A DNA stretch of 64,000 nucleotides from Paraburkholderia sp. FT54 (GTDB lineage Bacteria; Pseudomonadota; Gammaproteobacteria; Burkholderiales; Burkholderiaceae), in contig NZ_CP134195.1 of assembly GCF_031585635.1 (NCBI RefSeq), forward strand, positions 3,720,001 through 3,784,000. The letters are read 5' to 3'. Below, one piece after another: positions 26,462 to 34,692 of this stretch. The translations under genes and the position numbers were made by a program. The notes under the pieces were generated by a model. That model was given only the letters and a program-made list of their open reading frames with translations. It was not told where the DNA came from and did not search any database. Position 1 is the first letter of the stretch, and each line of letters opens with the position of its first letter.

Positions 26462-27178
26462 GTGCATCGTAGAACTATCGGATCGTCGATTCTGTTTGGG
26501 CTTTACGTCATATGGAGCGGCGTGGCGCTCGCCGCCACCGACGCGTCCAGCGCCATGCCCTCGGCCATGGACGAGCGCGTGCGCGCCTGCACCTCATGTC
26601 ATGGCGTGCAGGGCCAAGGCCTGAACAACGACTACTTTCCGCGCATTGCCGGCAAACCGGCCGACTATCTTTTCAATCAGCTGACCGCGTTCCGTGACGG
26701 CGGCCGCACTTATCCGCCGATGGGCTATCTGCTCGCCTTCCTGCCCGATGACTATCTGCGCAAGATCAGCCAGTATTTCGCCGATCTGCAACCGCCCTAC
26801 CCCAACGCCGATCAAAGCAACGTCGCGCCTGCGGTGCTCGCGACCGGGCAGCGCCTCGTCACGCAGGGCGACCCGACACGGAAGATACCGGCCTGCATTG
26901 CGTGCCATGGCGCGCGCATGACCGGCACGCAGCCGGGCATTCCCGGCTTGCTCGGTCTGCACGCGAGCTACATCGCCGGGCAGATGGGCACCTGGCGCTC
27001 GGGCACGCGGCACGCGCTCGCGCCGGACTGCATGCATTCGATCGCGGTCAAGCTGACCGACAAGGACATCACCGCGGTGTCGAGCTGGCTCGCGCGCCAG
27101 CCGCGTCCGGCCGATCCACGGCCCGCACCGGCGTCCGCGCAGCGGCTGCCTCTCGCCTGCGGGAGTCAACCGCAATGA
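26462..27178 (+). CDS. Di-heme c-type cytochrome (c4-like)
   Basis: A 238-residue exported protein beginning at a GTG with a signal sequence (MHRRTIGSSILFGLYVIWSG, cleavage probably after ALA). Two heme-binding CXXCH motifs are present, CTSCH near residue 43 and CIACH near residue 145, each followed by a small cytochrome c fold with a distal methionine (for example TYPPMGYL). This two-domain layout is that of cytochrome c4. It should be periplasmic or membrane-associated and shuttle electrons. The next gene overlaps by an ATGA. Being first in the ba3 oxidase operon, it may be an electron donor to that oxidase. Confidence 0.88.
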   Translation: MHRRTIGSSILFGLYVIWSGVALAATDASSAMPSAMDERVRACTSCHGVQGQGLNNDYFPRIAGKPADYLFNQLTAFRDGGRTYPPMGYLLAFLPDDYLRKISQYFADLQPPYPNADQSNVAPAVLATGQRLVTQGDPTRKIPACIACHGARMTGTQPGIPGLLGLHASYIAGQMGTWRSGTRHALAPDCMHSIAVKLTDKDITAVSSWLARQPRPADPRPAPASAQRLPLACGSQPQ

Positions 27179-28563
27179 AGCCGACATCTCGCTCTTCGGG
27201 CTCCTTGCGCGCGTGGCGCGCCGCTTTGCTTGCCATGATGAAGGGCGGTCGCGCGCCGGCGTCGCTCGCATCGCGCCTGCTGGTTGGCGGCCTGATCGTG
27301 GCCGGCGAAATCGCGCTCCTGCGCGCATCGCATACGCCGCTGATCGCCGAGGCACGCGCCGCCGAAACCGCCGCAGCATCCGCGCCGGGCGGCGCCGCCG
27401 ACACGCGCCCCGACATCGTCAAACGTGGCGAGTATCTGGCGCGGGCCGGCGACTGCGTCGCCTGCCATACGGCGCCGCGCGGCAAACTGTTCGCCGGCGG
27501 CCTCGCCATGGAAACGCCGTTCGGCACGCTGTATTCGCCGAACATCACACCGGACGCGCAGTACGGCATCGGCACATGGAGTCAGGACGCGTTCTTCAAG
27601 ATGATGCGCACCGGCCGCACGCCGGACGGCACGCTGATCTATCCCGCGATGCCGATCGCGCAATACACCAAGGTCACACGCGAAGACTCGGATGCGATCT
27701 TCGCCTATCTGAAGACCGTAGCGCCGGTCCGCGAGCCGAACCACAAGCACACGCTGCGCTTCCCGTTCAACCAGCGCAAGCTGCTGTACGGCTGGCGCAC
27801 GCTGTATTTCCGCGAAGGCGAGTTCCAGCCCGATCCGACCAAATCGGTCGAATGGAACCGCGGGGCGTATCTGGTCGAAGGGCTCGGGCACTGCACGATG
27901 TGCCACACCAAGATCAACATGCTCGGCGGTTCGTCGCAGAGCGAACAGTTTGCGGGCGGCCTGATTCCGGTGCAGAACTGGTACGCACCCTCGCTGACCT
28001 CGGACAAGGACGGCGGCCTCGGCGACTGGGGCATCAAGGACATCGTCGATCTGCTGCAAGCGGGCATTTCCGACCGCGGCGCCGTGTACGGCCCAATGGC
28101 TGAAGTCACGTACCACAGCCTTCAGTACATGACGGAAGAAGACGTCAAGGCGATGGCCGTTTATCTGAAGACCTTGCCGGACAACAGCGGCCGCAAGTCC
28201 GGGCCGTCGGCGCCGACCAGCACCAACGTGTTCGCGCTTGGCGAAAAAATCTACGCCGACAAGTGCGCGCTCTGCCACGGCGCGAAAGGCGAAGGACAGT
28301 TACAGCATTACCCGCCGCTCGCCGGCAACCAGTCGATCGAAATGGATTCCGCGGTCAACCCGATTCGCATCGTGCTCAACGGCGGATTCCCGCCGGGCAC
28401 GAGGCGCAATCCGGAACCGTACGGCATGCCGCCTTTCGGCCAGGAACTGAACGACACCGACGCCGCTGCGGTGGTCACGTATATCCGCACCGCGTGGGGC
28501 AATCACGGCCAGCCCGTGACGTCCCGCGAGGTCAACGAGTTGCGCAAGGCGCCGCTGCACTGA
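27175..28563 (+). CDS. Tri-heme c-type cytochrome (dehydrogenase cytochrome-subunit type)
   Basis: A 462-residue exported protein with a long N-terminal region containing a hydrophobic helix (LLVGGLIVAGEIALL) and three CXXCH motifs: CVACH (about residue 100), CTMCH (about 242) and CALCH (about 365). Three successive cytochrome c domains with KRGEYLARAGDCVACHT and PNITPD are hallmarks of the cytochrome subunit of alcohol, aldehyde or gluconate dehydrogenases. No catalytic dehydrogenase subunit is adjacent, so here it may accept electrons from a distant dehydrogenase or from quinol and pass them to the oxidase. The start overlaps the previous stop (ATGA). The next gene follows after 24 bp. Confidence 0.88.
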   Translation: MKPTSRSSGSLRAWRAALLAMMKGGRAPASLASRLLVGGLIVAGEIALLRASHTPLIAEARAAETAAASAPGGAADTRPDIVKRGEYLARAGDCVACHTAPRGKLFAGGLAMETPFGTLYSPNITPDAQYGIGTWSQDAFFKMMRTGRTPDGTLIYPAMPIAQYTKVTREDSDAIFAYLKTVAPVREPNHKHTLRFPFNQRKLLYGWRTLYFREGEFQPDPTKSVEWNRGAYLVEGLGHCTMCHTKINMLGGSSQSEQFAGGLIPVQNWYAPSLTSDKDGGLGDWGIKDIVDLLQAGISDRGAVYGPMAEVTYHSLQYMTEEDVKAMAVYLKTLPDNSGRKSGPSAPTSTNVFALGEKIYADKCALCHGAKGEGQLQHYPPLAGNQSIEMDSAVNPIRIVLNGGFPPGTRRNPEPYGMPPFGQELNDTDAAAVVTYIRTAWGNHGQPVTSREVNELRKAPLH

Positions 28564-28587
28564 AGCGCCGCACTGGAGAACCTGTAG

Positions 28588-28764
28588 ATGGAAGCGAACG
28601 ATACCCGCAGCGCTGTCCCGCCTACGGATGACGAAGTGGAACGCGTCGTCGCGGCCGGCCCGCATGGCGCGATCGCCGTAGCCGGCGTGGCCACGCTGAT
28701 CGTCATGGCGATCTGGTTCGGCTTCTACTTCGTCGTGTTTCTGCCGCGCGGCGTCGTTCACTGA
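28588..28764 (+). CDS. Small single-helix membrane protein, candidate ba3 oxidase subunit IIa
   Basis: A 58-residue frame (MEANDTRSAVPPTDDEVERV...) has one clear transmembrane helix, IAVAGVATLIVMAIWFGFYF (about residues 31-50), and an acidic N-terminus. GGAGA lies upstream of the ATG, and its stop is separated by only two bases from the start of oxidase subunit II. In Thermus ba3 oxidase a tiny one-helix subunit IIa fills the place of the missing first helix of subunit II. This protein sits in exactly the matching operon position. The assignment rests on size, topology and context, because sequence similarity cannot be judged by eye. Confidence 0.72.
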   Translation: MEANDTRSAVPPTDDEVERVVAAGPHGAIAVAGVATLIVMAIWFGFYFVVFLPRGVVH

Positions 28765-28766
28765 TC

Positions 28767-29339
28767 ATGTCGACCGATTCCAATCATCAACCGGGCGGCG
28801 GCCACGCGGTCGCCCTACGGGCCGAGCGCCGTTGGGCCATCTTCGCCGTCGCGCTGATCGTGCTGATGCTGGCCGTCATTGTGTTCTCGGGGTTGCATTG
28901 GGCGATGATGCCGCCCTCGCGCGTCGAAACGATCGATCCGTCGCGACTGCAACTGTCGGGCGAATTCGTCGAAGACAATCTCGGCAGCGCGGTCGAGCCG
29001 GACGGCTCGGTGGTCGTGCGCTTCATCGCGCAGCAATACTCGTTCACGCCGCAATGTCTGCTGGTGCCCGCCGACACGCCGATCACGATCCGCACCACCA
29101 GCGCCGATGTCGTGCACGGCCTGCTCGTCACCGACACCAACATCAACACGATGGTCGTGCCCGGCTACGTCGCCACGCTGAACACGCGCTTCGACGGGCC
29201 CGCCGATCACACCATGCCGTGCCACGAGTTCTGCGGCTTCGGCCACCAGACCATGTGGGCGCACGTGAAAGTCATCGACAAAGCCACCTTCTTCGAGCAG
29301 GCCCGACAATCACGGAGGCTGAGCTGTGTTTCACGCTAA
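28767..29339 (+). CDS. Cytochrome c oxidase subunit II, ba3 (B-family) type
   Basis: A 190-residue subunit with one transmembrane helix (about 23-43) and a periplasmic cupredoxin domain. The CuA ligands are visible: H117, C152, E154 (backbone ligand), C156, H160 and M163 in CHEFCGFGHQTM. The single helix, rather than two, is typical of B-family (ba3) oxidases. It receives electrons from cytochrome c and passes them to subunit I. The ATG is two bases after the stop of the small membrane protein, and the 3' end overlaps subunit I by 14 bp, indicating a tight operon. Confidence 0.92.
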   Translation: MSTDSNHQPGGGHAVALRAERRWAIFAVALIVLMLAVIVFSGLHWAMMPPSRVETIDPSRLQLSGEFVEDNLGSAVEPDGSVVVRFIAQQYSFTPQCLLVPADTPITIRTTSADVVHGLLVTDTNINTMVVPGYVATLNTRFDGPADHTMPCHEFCGFGHQTMWAHVKVIDKATFFEQARQSRRLSCVSR

Positions 29340-30951
29340 GCGACTCGTTCTCGCGCATTTCTGGCTCGCCTTCATTGCGTTTCTGATCGCGCTGCTGCTC
29401 GGCGCCTGGCAGATGCTGGTGCGCAGCCCGCTCGTGCCGTGGGTCGGCGACCCCGAGCTCTACTATCGCTCGGTGACCGCGCATGGCACGGTCATGGCCT
29501 ACGTACTGCCCACGCTGGTATCGATGGGCTTCGGCTACGCGATCGTCGAACTGGCGCTCGCGCAGCGCCTCGTGGGCCTCAGATGGGCATGGGCCGCGTT
29601 CATCATGCTGGCGGTCGGCGCGGTGATGGCAATGGTGCCGGTGGCGCTCGGCCAGGCCTCCGTGCTCTACACCTTCTATCCGCCCATGATCGGTAGTCCG
29701 TTTTATTACCTCGGCGTGGTGCTGGTGGTGGTCGGCTCGTGGATCTGGGTCGCGCTGATGCATGTGAACCTGCGAATCTGGAAGCGCGCCAATCCCGGCA
29801 AGCCGGTGCCGCTCGCGATGTTCGCCAACGTGGCGGGCGCGTATCTGTGGGCATGGACCGCCGTCGGCGCGGCGCTGGAGATCCTGTTTCAGATTCTGCC
29901 GGTCGCGATCGGCCTCACCAATACGATCGACGCCGGCCTCTCGCGCATCCTGTTCTCGTGGACGCTGCACGCGATCGTCTACTTCTGGCTGATTCCCGCG
30001 TATATCGCCTACTACACGCTGGTGCCGCGCGCGATCGGCGGACGGCTCTACAGCGATTCGATGGCGCGCGTGTCGTTCATCCTGTTCCTCGTCTTCGCGA
30101 TGCCGATCGGCATTCACCATCTGTTCGCCGATCCGCAGGTCGGCTCCGGCTTCAAGTTCCTGCATGCGGTGTTCACCGGCATGGTGTCGGTGCCGACGCT
30201 GCTGACGGTGTTCACCATTTGCGCGTCCGTCGAAATCGCGGGCAGACTGCGCGGCGGCAAGGGCGCGTTCGGCTGGCTCACCGCGCTGCCCTGGCAGAAC
30301 CCGATGATGCTCGTGATCGCGTTCTCGTTCGTGATGCTCGGTCTCGGCGGCGCAGGTGGCTTGATCAACATGAGCTACCAGTTGAACTCGACCGTGCACA
30401 ACACGCAGTGGGTGACCGGGCACTTCCATCTGATCTTCGGCGGCGCGATCGTCATCATGTACTTCGCGATCGCCTATGAACTGTGGCCGCAGCTGACCGG
30501 CCGCGCGATCGCTTCGGTGAAGCTGGTGCGCACGCAACTGTGGCTGTGGTTCATCGGCATGATGGTCGTGACGCTGCCGTGGCACTACGTCGGCCTGCTC
30601 GGTGCGCCGCGCCGCATGGCCTACTACGACTACAACACGCCGGGCATGCAGTCGCAGGCGTTCTGGGTCGGCATGTCGGCGGTAGGCGGATTGATTCTCG
30701 TGGTGTCCGGCGTGCTGTTCATCTACATCCTCGCGAAGTCGCAATTCGGCCCGGTGGTTCAGCAGCAAGGCTTCCGCTTTGCGAGCGCGGCGCAGCCGGT
30801 GGAGCGCGTGCCGGCCGCGCTCAACAGCTTCGGGTTGTGGGTCGCGTTGATGATCGGACTCACGGTCGTCAACTACAGTGTGCCGATCGTGCAGTTGCTC
30901 AGATTGCCGCAGACCTCCGTGCCGGCAGTCGTCGTCGGAGCGCAGCGATGA
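29326..30951 (+). CDS. Cytochrome c oxidase subunit I, ba3 (B-family) type
   Basis: A 541-residue integral membrane protein with about 13-14 hydrophobic helices. Low-spin heme ligands are H53 (TAHGTVMAY) and H368. CuB ligands are H215, H264 and H265 (GIHHLF), with Y219 four residues after H215 for the His-Tyr cross-link. The high-spin heme ligand is H366 in GHFHL. It reduces oxygen to water with proton pumping. B-family members usually have high oxygen affinity, so use at low oxygen is inferred. The GTG start follows GGAGG inside subunit II. No subunit III, heme A synthase or assembly genes lie beside it. A long open frame on the opposite strand is an antisense artefact. Confidence 0.94.
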   Translation: MFHAKRLVLAHFWLAFIAFLIALLLGAWQMLVRSPLVPWVGDPELYYRSVTAHGTVMAYVLPTLVSMGFGYAIVELALAQRLVGLRWAWAAFIMLAVGAVMAMVPVALGQASVLYTFYPPMIGSPFYYLGVVLVVVGSWIWVALMHVNLRIWKRANPGKPVPLAMFANVAGAYLWAWTAVGAALEILFQILPVAIGLTNTIDAGLSRILFSWTLHAIVYFWLIPAYIAYYTLVPRAIGGRLYSDSMARVSFILFLVFAMPIGIHHLFADPQVGSGFKFLHAVFTGMVSVPTLLTVFTICASVEIAGRLRGGKGAFGWLTALPWQNPMMLVIAFSFVMLGLGGAGGLINMSYQLNSTVHNTQWVTGHFHLIFGGAIVIMYFAIAYELWPQLTGRAIASVKLVRTQLWLWFIGMMVVTLPWHYVGLLGAPRRMAYYDYNTPGMQSQAFWVGMSAVGGLILVVSGVLFIYILAKSQFGPVVQQQGFRFASAAQPVERVPAALNSFGLWVALMIGLTVVNYSVPIVQLLRLPQTSVPAVVVGAQR

Positions 30952-31757
30952 ATCAGGAACGCGTCTTCAGCTTGCGCAACCCATGGTTCACGGTGAGCGT
31001 GGGCGGCACCATTGCGATTGCCGTCGTATCGATACTGATCGGTTTCATCTGGCTGCCGTCGGCGAACAGCGCGTTCGCCGGACGCGGCTTATGGGCGACC
31101 ATCTGCAGCGCCGCGGGCGCGCCGTCGAGCTGGTATGGCGGCGCCAATCTCGCTGGCCCGGCGCCGAGCGACGTGGTGGTCTTGCCGCCGTTGCGGCGCG
31201 TGCGGGGCGACGCGAATTCGATCGGCCGCGGCGCGACGATCGCGACGCAAAATTGCTCGATGTGTCATGGCGTGCTCGGCACGGTGCAGGTGACCGCGCC
31301 GGCGTTGGCTGGACAATATGCCGACGTGGTCTACAAAGAGTTGCGCGACTACCAGAACGGCGTGCGCCAGAACGCGATCATGCAACCGATCATCGCCGCG
31401 CGCAGCGATCAGGATCTGCACGATCTGGCGGCTTACTACGCGTCGCTGCCGAGAGCGCCCGCGGCAGAGGTTGCGCCCATCGGCGTGGGACCGGATGCGA
31501 ATGCGGTGAAGCTTGCCATGCAGGGCGATCCGCAGCGCAATATCGCGCCTTGCGCCGCATGTCACGGACAGCTCGATCGCAAGGGCGCGGCGCCGTGGCT
31601 CGGCGGGCAATCGTCGATCTATCTCGCGGCGCAGATGCGCGCCTTTGCTTCCGGCGCGCGGCACAACGACATCAATGAACAGATGCGCAATGTGGCGCGA
31701 CAAATGACGCCCGCCGAGATCGACAGTGTGGCCAAATACTACGCGGCCATGCAATAA
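30948..31757 (+). CDS. Membrane-anchored di-heme c-type cytochrome (c4-like)
   Basis: A 269-residue protein with an uncleaved-looking N-terminal helix (about residues 16-36) and two CXXCH motifs, CSMCH near residue 104 and CAACH near residue 203. Each is embedded in a cytochrome c domain (LAGQYADVVYKELRDYQNG; GGQSSIYLAAQMRAFASG). The ATG overlaps the subunit I stop. It is the last gene of the oxidase operon and a good candidate for the membrane-tethered direct electron donor to the CuA site. The first gene of the operon encodes a related c4-like protein with a cleavable signal. Confidence 0.87.
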   Translation: MNQERVFSLRNPWFTVSVGGTIAIAVVSILIGFIWLPSANSAFAGRGLWATICSAAGAPSSWYGGANLAGPAPSDVVVLPPLRRVRGDANSIGRGATIATQNCSMCHGVLGTVQVTAPALAGQYADVVYKELRDYQNGVRQNAIMQPIIAARSDQDLHDLAAYYASLPRAPAAEVAPIGVGPDANAVKLAMQGDPQRNIAPCAACHGQLDRKGAAPWLGGQSSIYLAAQMRAFASGARHNDINEQMRNVARQMTPAEIDSVAKYYAAMQ

Positions 31758-31779
31758 CAGCCGCTTTGTCCGCGCGATT

Positions 31780-31961
31780 CGGTTTGTCGCGAAGACTCGG
31801 CACGCCGTCGCGCGAAACCACCGCCGACGTTAAGCCGTCGCAAACTCGCTTACATCTGCCATCCTCAGTGCGGCTTGTCTCGAAGCCTCAACACGCCGCA
31901 GCGCAAAAAAACCGCTGACGCTAAGCTGTCGCAAGCTCGCCTGCATCGGCAGTCTTCGGCG
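31780..31961. repeat. Imperfect 91-bp tandem duplication covering the 3' end of the chemoreceptor gene
   Basis: Bases 31780-31870 and 31871-31961 align without gaps at roughly 75-80% identity by eye. The right copy contains the last codons of the chemoreceptor gene (ending AGELATA and stop). The left copy, read on the same strand, still encodes a similar tail (VSEFATA) followed by TAA. It looks like a decayed duplication of the gene end, or the remnant of a second chemoreceptor gene. Confidence 0.75.
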
Positions 31962-33579
31962 TTCCGGCCGAGCCGCCGCGCCGCCCGGCAAACGAAGACG
32001 AAGACGAAGACGACGCCGTACCGCTCCCGGTCTGAAACACCGACACAGCGGACGTCAGCCGCCGTGCCTGATCTTCCAGCGAACTTGCCGCCGCCGCGGC
32101 CTGCTCCACCAGCGCGGCATTTTGCTGCGTCACCTCGTCCATCTGCGCGACCGCGAGATTGACCTGATCGATGCCAGTGCTCTGTTCGGTCGCGGCCGCC
32201 GCGATTTCACCCATGATCGAACTCACGCGCGCAATCGCGTCGACGATCTCGGTCATCGTCGTGCCCGAGCGTTGCACCAGTTGCGAGCCGGCCTGCACGC
32301 GCGCCGTCGATTCGTCGATCAAACCCTTGATCTCCTTGGCCGCCGCCGCGCTGCGCTGCGCGAGCGAGCGCACCTCGCTCGCCACCACCGCGAAGCCGCG
32401 TCCCTGTTCGCCTGCGCGCGCGGCTTCGACTGCTGCGTTCAACGCCAGGATGTTGGTCTGAAACGCAATCCCTTCGATCACGCCGACAATGTCGGCGATC
32501 CTGCGCGAGTCGTCGACGATGCCATGCATCGTGCCCACCACCTGCCCGGTGAGATCGCCGCCTTGCGCGGCCAGCGTGGATGCGCCCTGCGCGAGCGAGC
32601 TGGCTTGCTTCGCGTTGTCCGCCGTCTGCTTGACCGTCGAGGTGAGCTGTTCGATGCTCGCCGCCGTTTCTTCGAGCGACGCGGCCTGTTCCTCGGTACG
32701 CTGCGACAGGTCGGTGTTGCCCGCGGCGATCTCGCTCACGCCGGTGTCGATGGATTCCGTGCCTTGACGCACCGTGTTCACCGTCGCGATCAGCGATTCC
32801 TGCATTTTGCTCAACGCGGCCGCGAGACGGCCCATTTCGTTATTGCTGGCCACGACGATCTGGCCGGTCAGGTCGCCGTTGGCGATGCGCTGAAACTGGG
32901 CGATGGTGGCGTCGACCGGACGGACGATCGCGCGCACCATCACGGCGCGGCCTATCCACGCGGCCAGCAGCGACGCGACCATGCCGATCGCCACCGCGAT
33001 GCAGATCGCGAAGAACAGATCCTGCGCGTCCTGATAGCGTTGCGCGCCGTGATCGAGTTGCAACTTTTCGAGCGCGAGCATCGCCTTTTCGTACGCGCTG
33101 TAGAGCGACGGCAGCTTATGCGCCTGCAATTGCTGGAATGCCGTCTTGTCGCCCGCCTTGAGCACGGCGAGAGTAGGCTCGACGCCTTCGTGAAGGAAGG
33201 TATCGCGCTTGTCCTGCATGTCCTTGATGAGACGCTGCTCGTCTGCATCCGGACTCGCGCGGCTCACATAGTGGGCAAGACGTTCATTGGAAGCTTTCTG
33301 GTACTGATCAAAACGCTTGAGCACCGCGTTCGCGCCATCCTGATCGTTCAGGTCGACGAGCGATGCATAGGTGGCCAGTGCGAGGCGCAGGCGCAGCAAC
33401 TGTCCGGCGCTGCCCTCGAGGTCGGCGACAGCCGGCGTATCGACGGTGTACATCTGCTGCAGCGAGGCGTTGCTCGAACGCAGCGACAGCAAGCCGGCGG
33501 CGGCGCCGAACAGCAGCACGACGCCGAACAAGACGATCATCAGGGTAAGGCAGGTGCGAATCGACAGATTTTTCAACAT
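31921..33579 (-). CDS. Methyl-accepting chemotaxis protein with four-helix-bundle sensor
   Basis: A 552-residue chemoreceptor. A first transmembrane helix (about 12-32) is followed by a periplasmic four-helix bundle (about 35-190), a second helix ([20 protein letters not shown]), a HAMP domain with [18 protein letters not shown], and the signalling domain. Its conserved hairpin tip is [21 protein letters not shown] followed by [20 protein letters not shown]. The start at 33579 ([11 protein letters not shown]) follows GGAGA; longer frames add unrelated residues. The C-terminus ([18 protein letters not shown]) has no CheR-tethering pentapeptide. A sigma-28-like promoter lies 127 bp upstream. 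Ligand unknown; its neighbour is the oxidase operon. Confidence 0.92.
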   Translation of the reverse strand: MLKNLSIRTCLTLMIVLFGVVLLFGAAAGLLSLRSSNASLQQMYTVDTPAVADLEGSAGQLLRLRLALATYASLVDLNDQDGANAVLKRFDQYQKASNERLAHYVSRASPDADEQRLIKDMQDKRDTFLHEGVEPTLAVLKAGDKTAFQQLQAHKLPSLYSAYEKAMLALEKLQLDHGAQRYQDAQDLFFAICIAVAIGMVASLLAAWIGRAVMVRAIVRPVDATIAQFQRIANGDLTGQIVVASNNEMGRLAAALSKMQESLIATVNTVRQGTESIDTGVSEIAAGNTDLSQRTEEQAASLEETAASIEQLTSTVKQTADNAKQASSLAQGASTLAAQGGDLTGQVVGTMHGIVDDSRRIADIVGVIEGIAFQTNILALNAAVEAARAGEQGRGFAVVASEVRSLAQRSAAAAKEIKGLIDESTARVQAGSQLVQRSGTTMTEIVDAIARVSSIMGEIAAAATEQSTGIDQVNLAVAQMDEVTQQNAALVEQAAAAASSLEDQARRLTSAVSVFQTGSGTASSSSSSSFAGRRGGSAGTPKTADAGELATA

Positions 33580-33705
33580 TGGGCTTGTCTCCGTTGGGCT
33601 GCCTGACCGCATACTCAGTAAAAGCCTCGGCCAGGTGCTGCGCCCAAGCCGGTTCGGCCAGGTCCGCAACTCTTGTGTAAATTTAAGCGAACGCCTCATA
33701 TAAGG

Positions 33706-33732
33706 ACTACGGCGTAATAACGAAAAACTTTA
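33706..33732 (-). promoter_or_regulatory. Sigma-28 (FliA)-like promoter of the chemoreceptor gene
   Basis: On the minus strand TAAAGTTT (33732-33725) is followed after exactly 11 bp by GCCGTAGT (33713-33706). The sigma-28 consensus is TAAAGTTT-N11-GCCGATAA: the -35 is perfect and the -10 retains the GCCG core. Placement upstream of a chemoreceptor gene fits flagellar-class control. The remaining spacer up to 33876 shows no gene. Confidence 0.65.
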
Positions 33733-33876
33733 TGGTTGATGGCGCATGGGCTTGCGATAGATCAACATATGGGCGCATATGAACGGCGATTCGCACCGCG
33801 CGTTGCGGGACTACCCGGGTTCTCGGCGGATGGCGATTGATGGAAAGTGACGCGGGTGTGTTGACGGAGCGTTGCT

Positions 33877-34677
33877 ATGTCGGAAGTAGGCTCGGCACTG
33901 GTGGTTTTCGTTCTCCTGCTCGCCGCGACCGGAGTCGGCGTGTGGGTTCGTCCGCTGCTGCCAGAAGAGCACAAGGCGCATGAGACCGTGCAGTTGATCC
34001 AGCTGGTGATCGGCATGCTGGTGACGTTCGCCGCGTTGGTACTCGGCTTGATGACGGCGTCCGCGAAATCAGGCTTCGATACGGTCTCGAACGATTTGCG
34101 CGCCTACGCGGCCGATCTGATCGAGTTCGACACCACCCTGCGCGAATACGGCACGGATACCGAGCCGGCCCGGCATCTGCTGCGTCAGTACACCGCAGCT
34201 GCGATCGCATCGACGTGGCCTGGCGAAACGGCACCCACCGGCGAATATCCGAAAGACATCGGCACGCAGGACAACTCGCAGAAACTGGAGAACGTGCGGC
34301 TCGGCGACATGCTGACCGCCGTCGGCCGGGAGTTGCGGACACTGCGGGCGCACGATCCGTTACAAGAACGCGCGCTCGATGACGGCTTGAAGCAGTACCG
34401 GCGCGTCGTGGACGCGCGGTGGAAGATCATCGAGGAAGCGCACAGCTCGATTTCCCAGCCTTTCTTCAAGACACTGACCTTCTGGCTGGGCGTGATCTTT
34501 CTGAGTTTCGGCTTGATCGCGCCGCGCAACGCGCTGGCGTTGGTCACGATTTCGCTGGGCGCGGTGTCGATTGCTTCCGCGATCTATGTGATCGTCGATC
34601 TGGATACGCCGTTTACGGGGCCGATTGTCATCTCCAGTGCGCCCATGAGAGATGCGCTGGACCATTTGAGACGGTGA
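33877..34677 (+). CDS. DUF4239 (bestrophin-like domain) membrane protein
   Basis: A 266-residue protein with hydrophobic helices at about residues 6-25, 43-62, 188-205 and 212-232, and a soluble central region of about 120 residues. The pattern LVIGMLVTFAALVLGLMTASAKSGFD at the second helix is characteristic of the DUF4239/bestrophin-like family. Function is not established; an ion channel role is only suggested by the family name. It is convergent with the CitE-like lyase gene, 15 bp apart. Confidence 0.75.
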   Translation: MSEVGSALVVFVLLLAATGVGVWVRPLLPEEHKAHETVQLIQLVIGMLVTFAALVLGLMTASAKSGFDTVSNDLRAYAADLIEFDTTLREYGTDTEPARHLLRQYTAAAIASTWPGETAPTGEYPKDIGTQDNSQKLENVRLGDMLTAVGRELRTLRAHDPLQERALDDGLKQYRRVVDARWKIIEEAHSSISQPFFKTLTFWLGVIFLSFGLIAPRNALALVTISLGAVSIASAIYVIVDLDTPFTGPIVISSAPMRDALDHLRR

Positions 34678-34692
34678 GGATCACACACAGCG

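Noticed and set aside
29272..30768. 498-codon minus-strand open frame
   Set aside because: Antisense shadow of oxidase subunit I; composition dominated by His, Arg, Asp and Gln.
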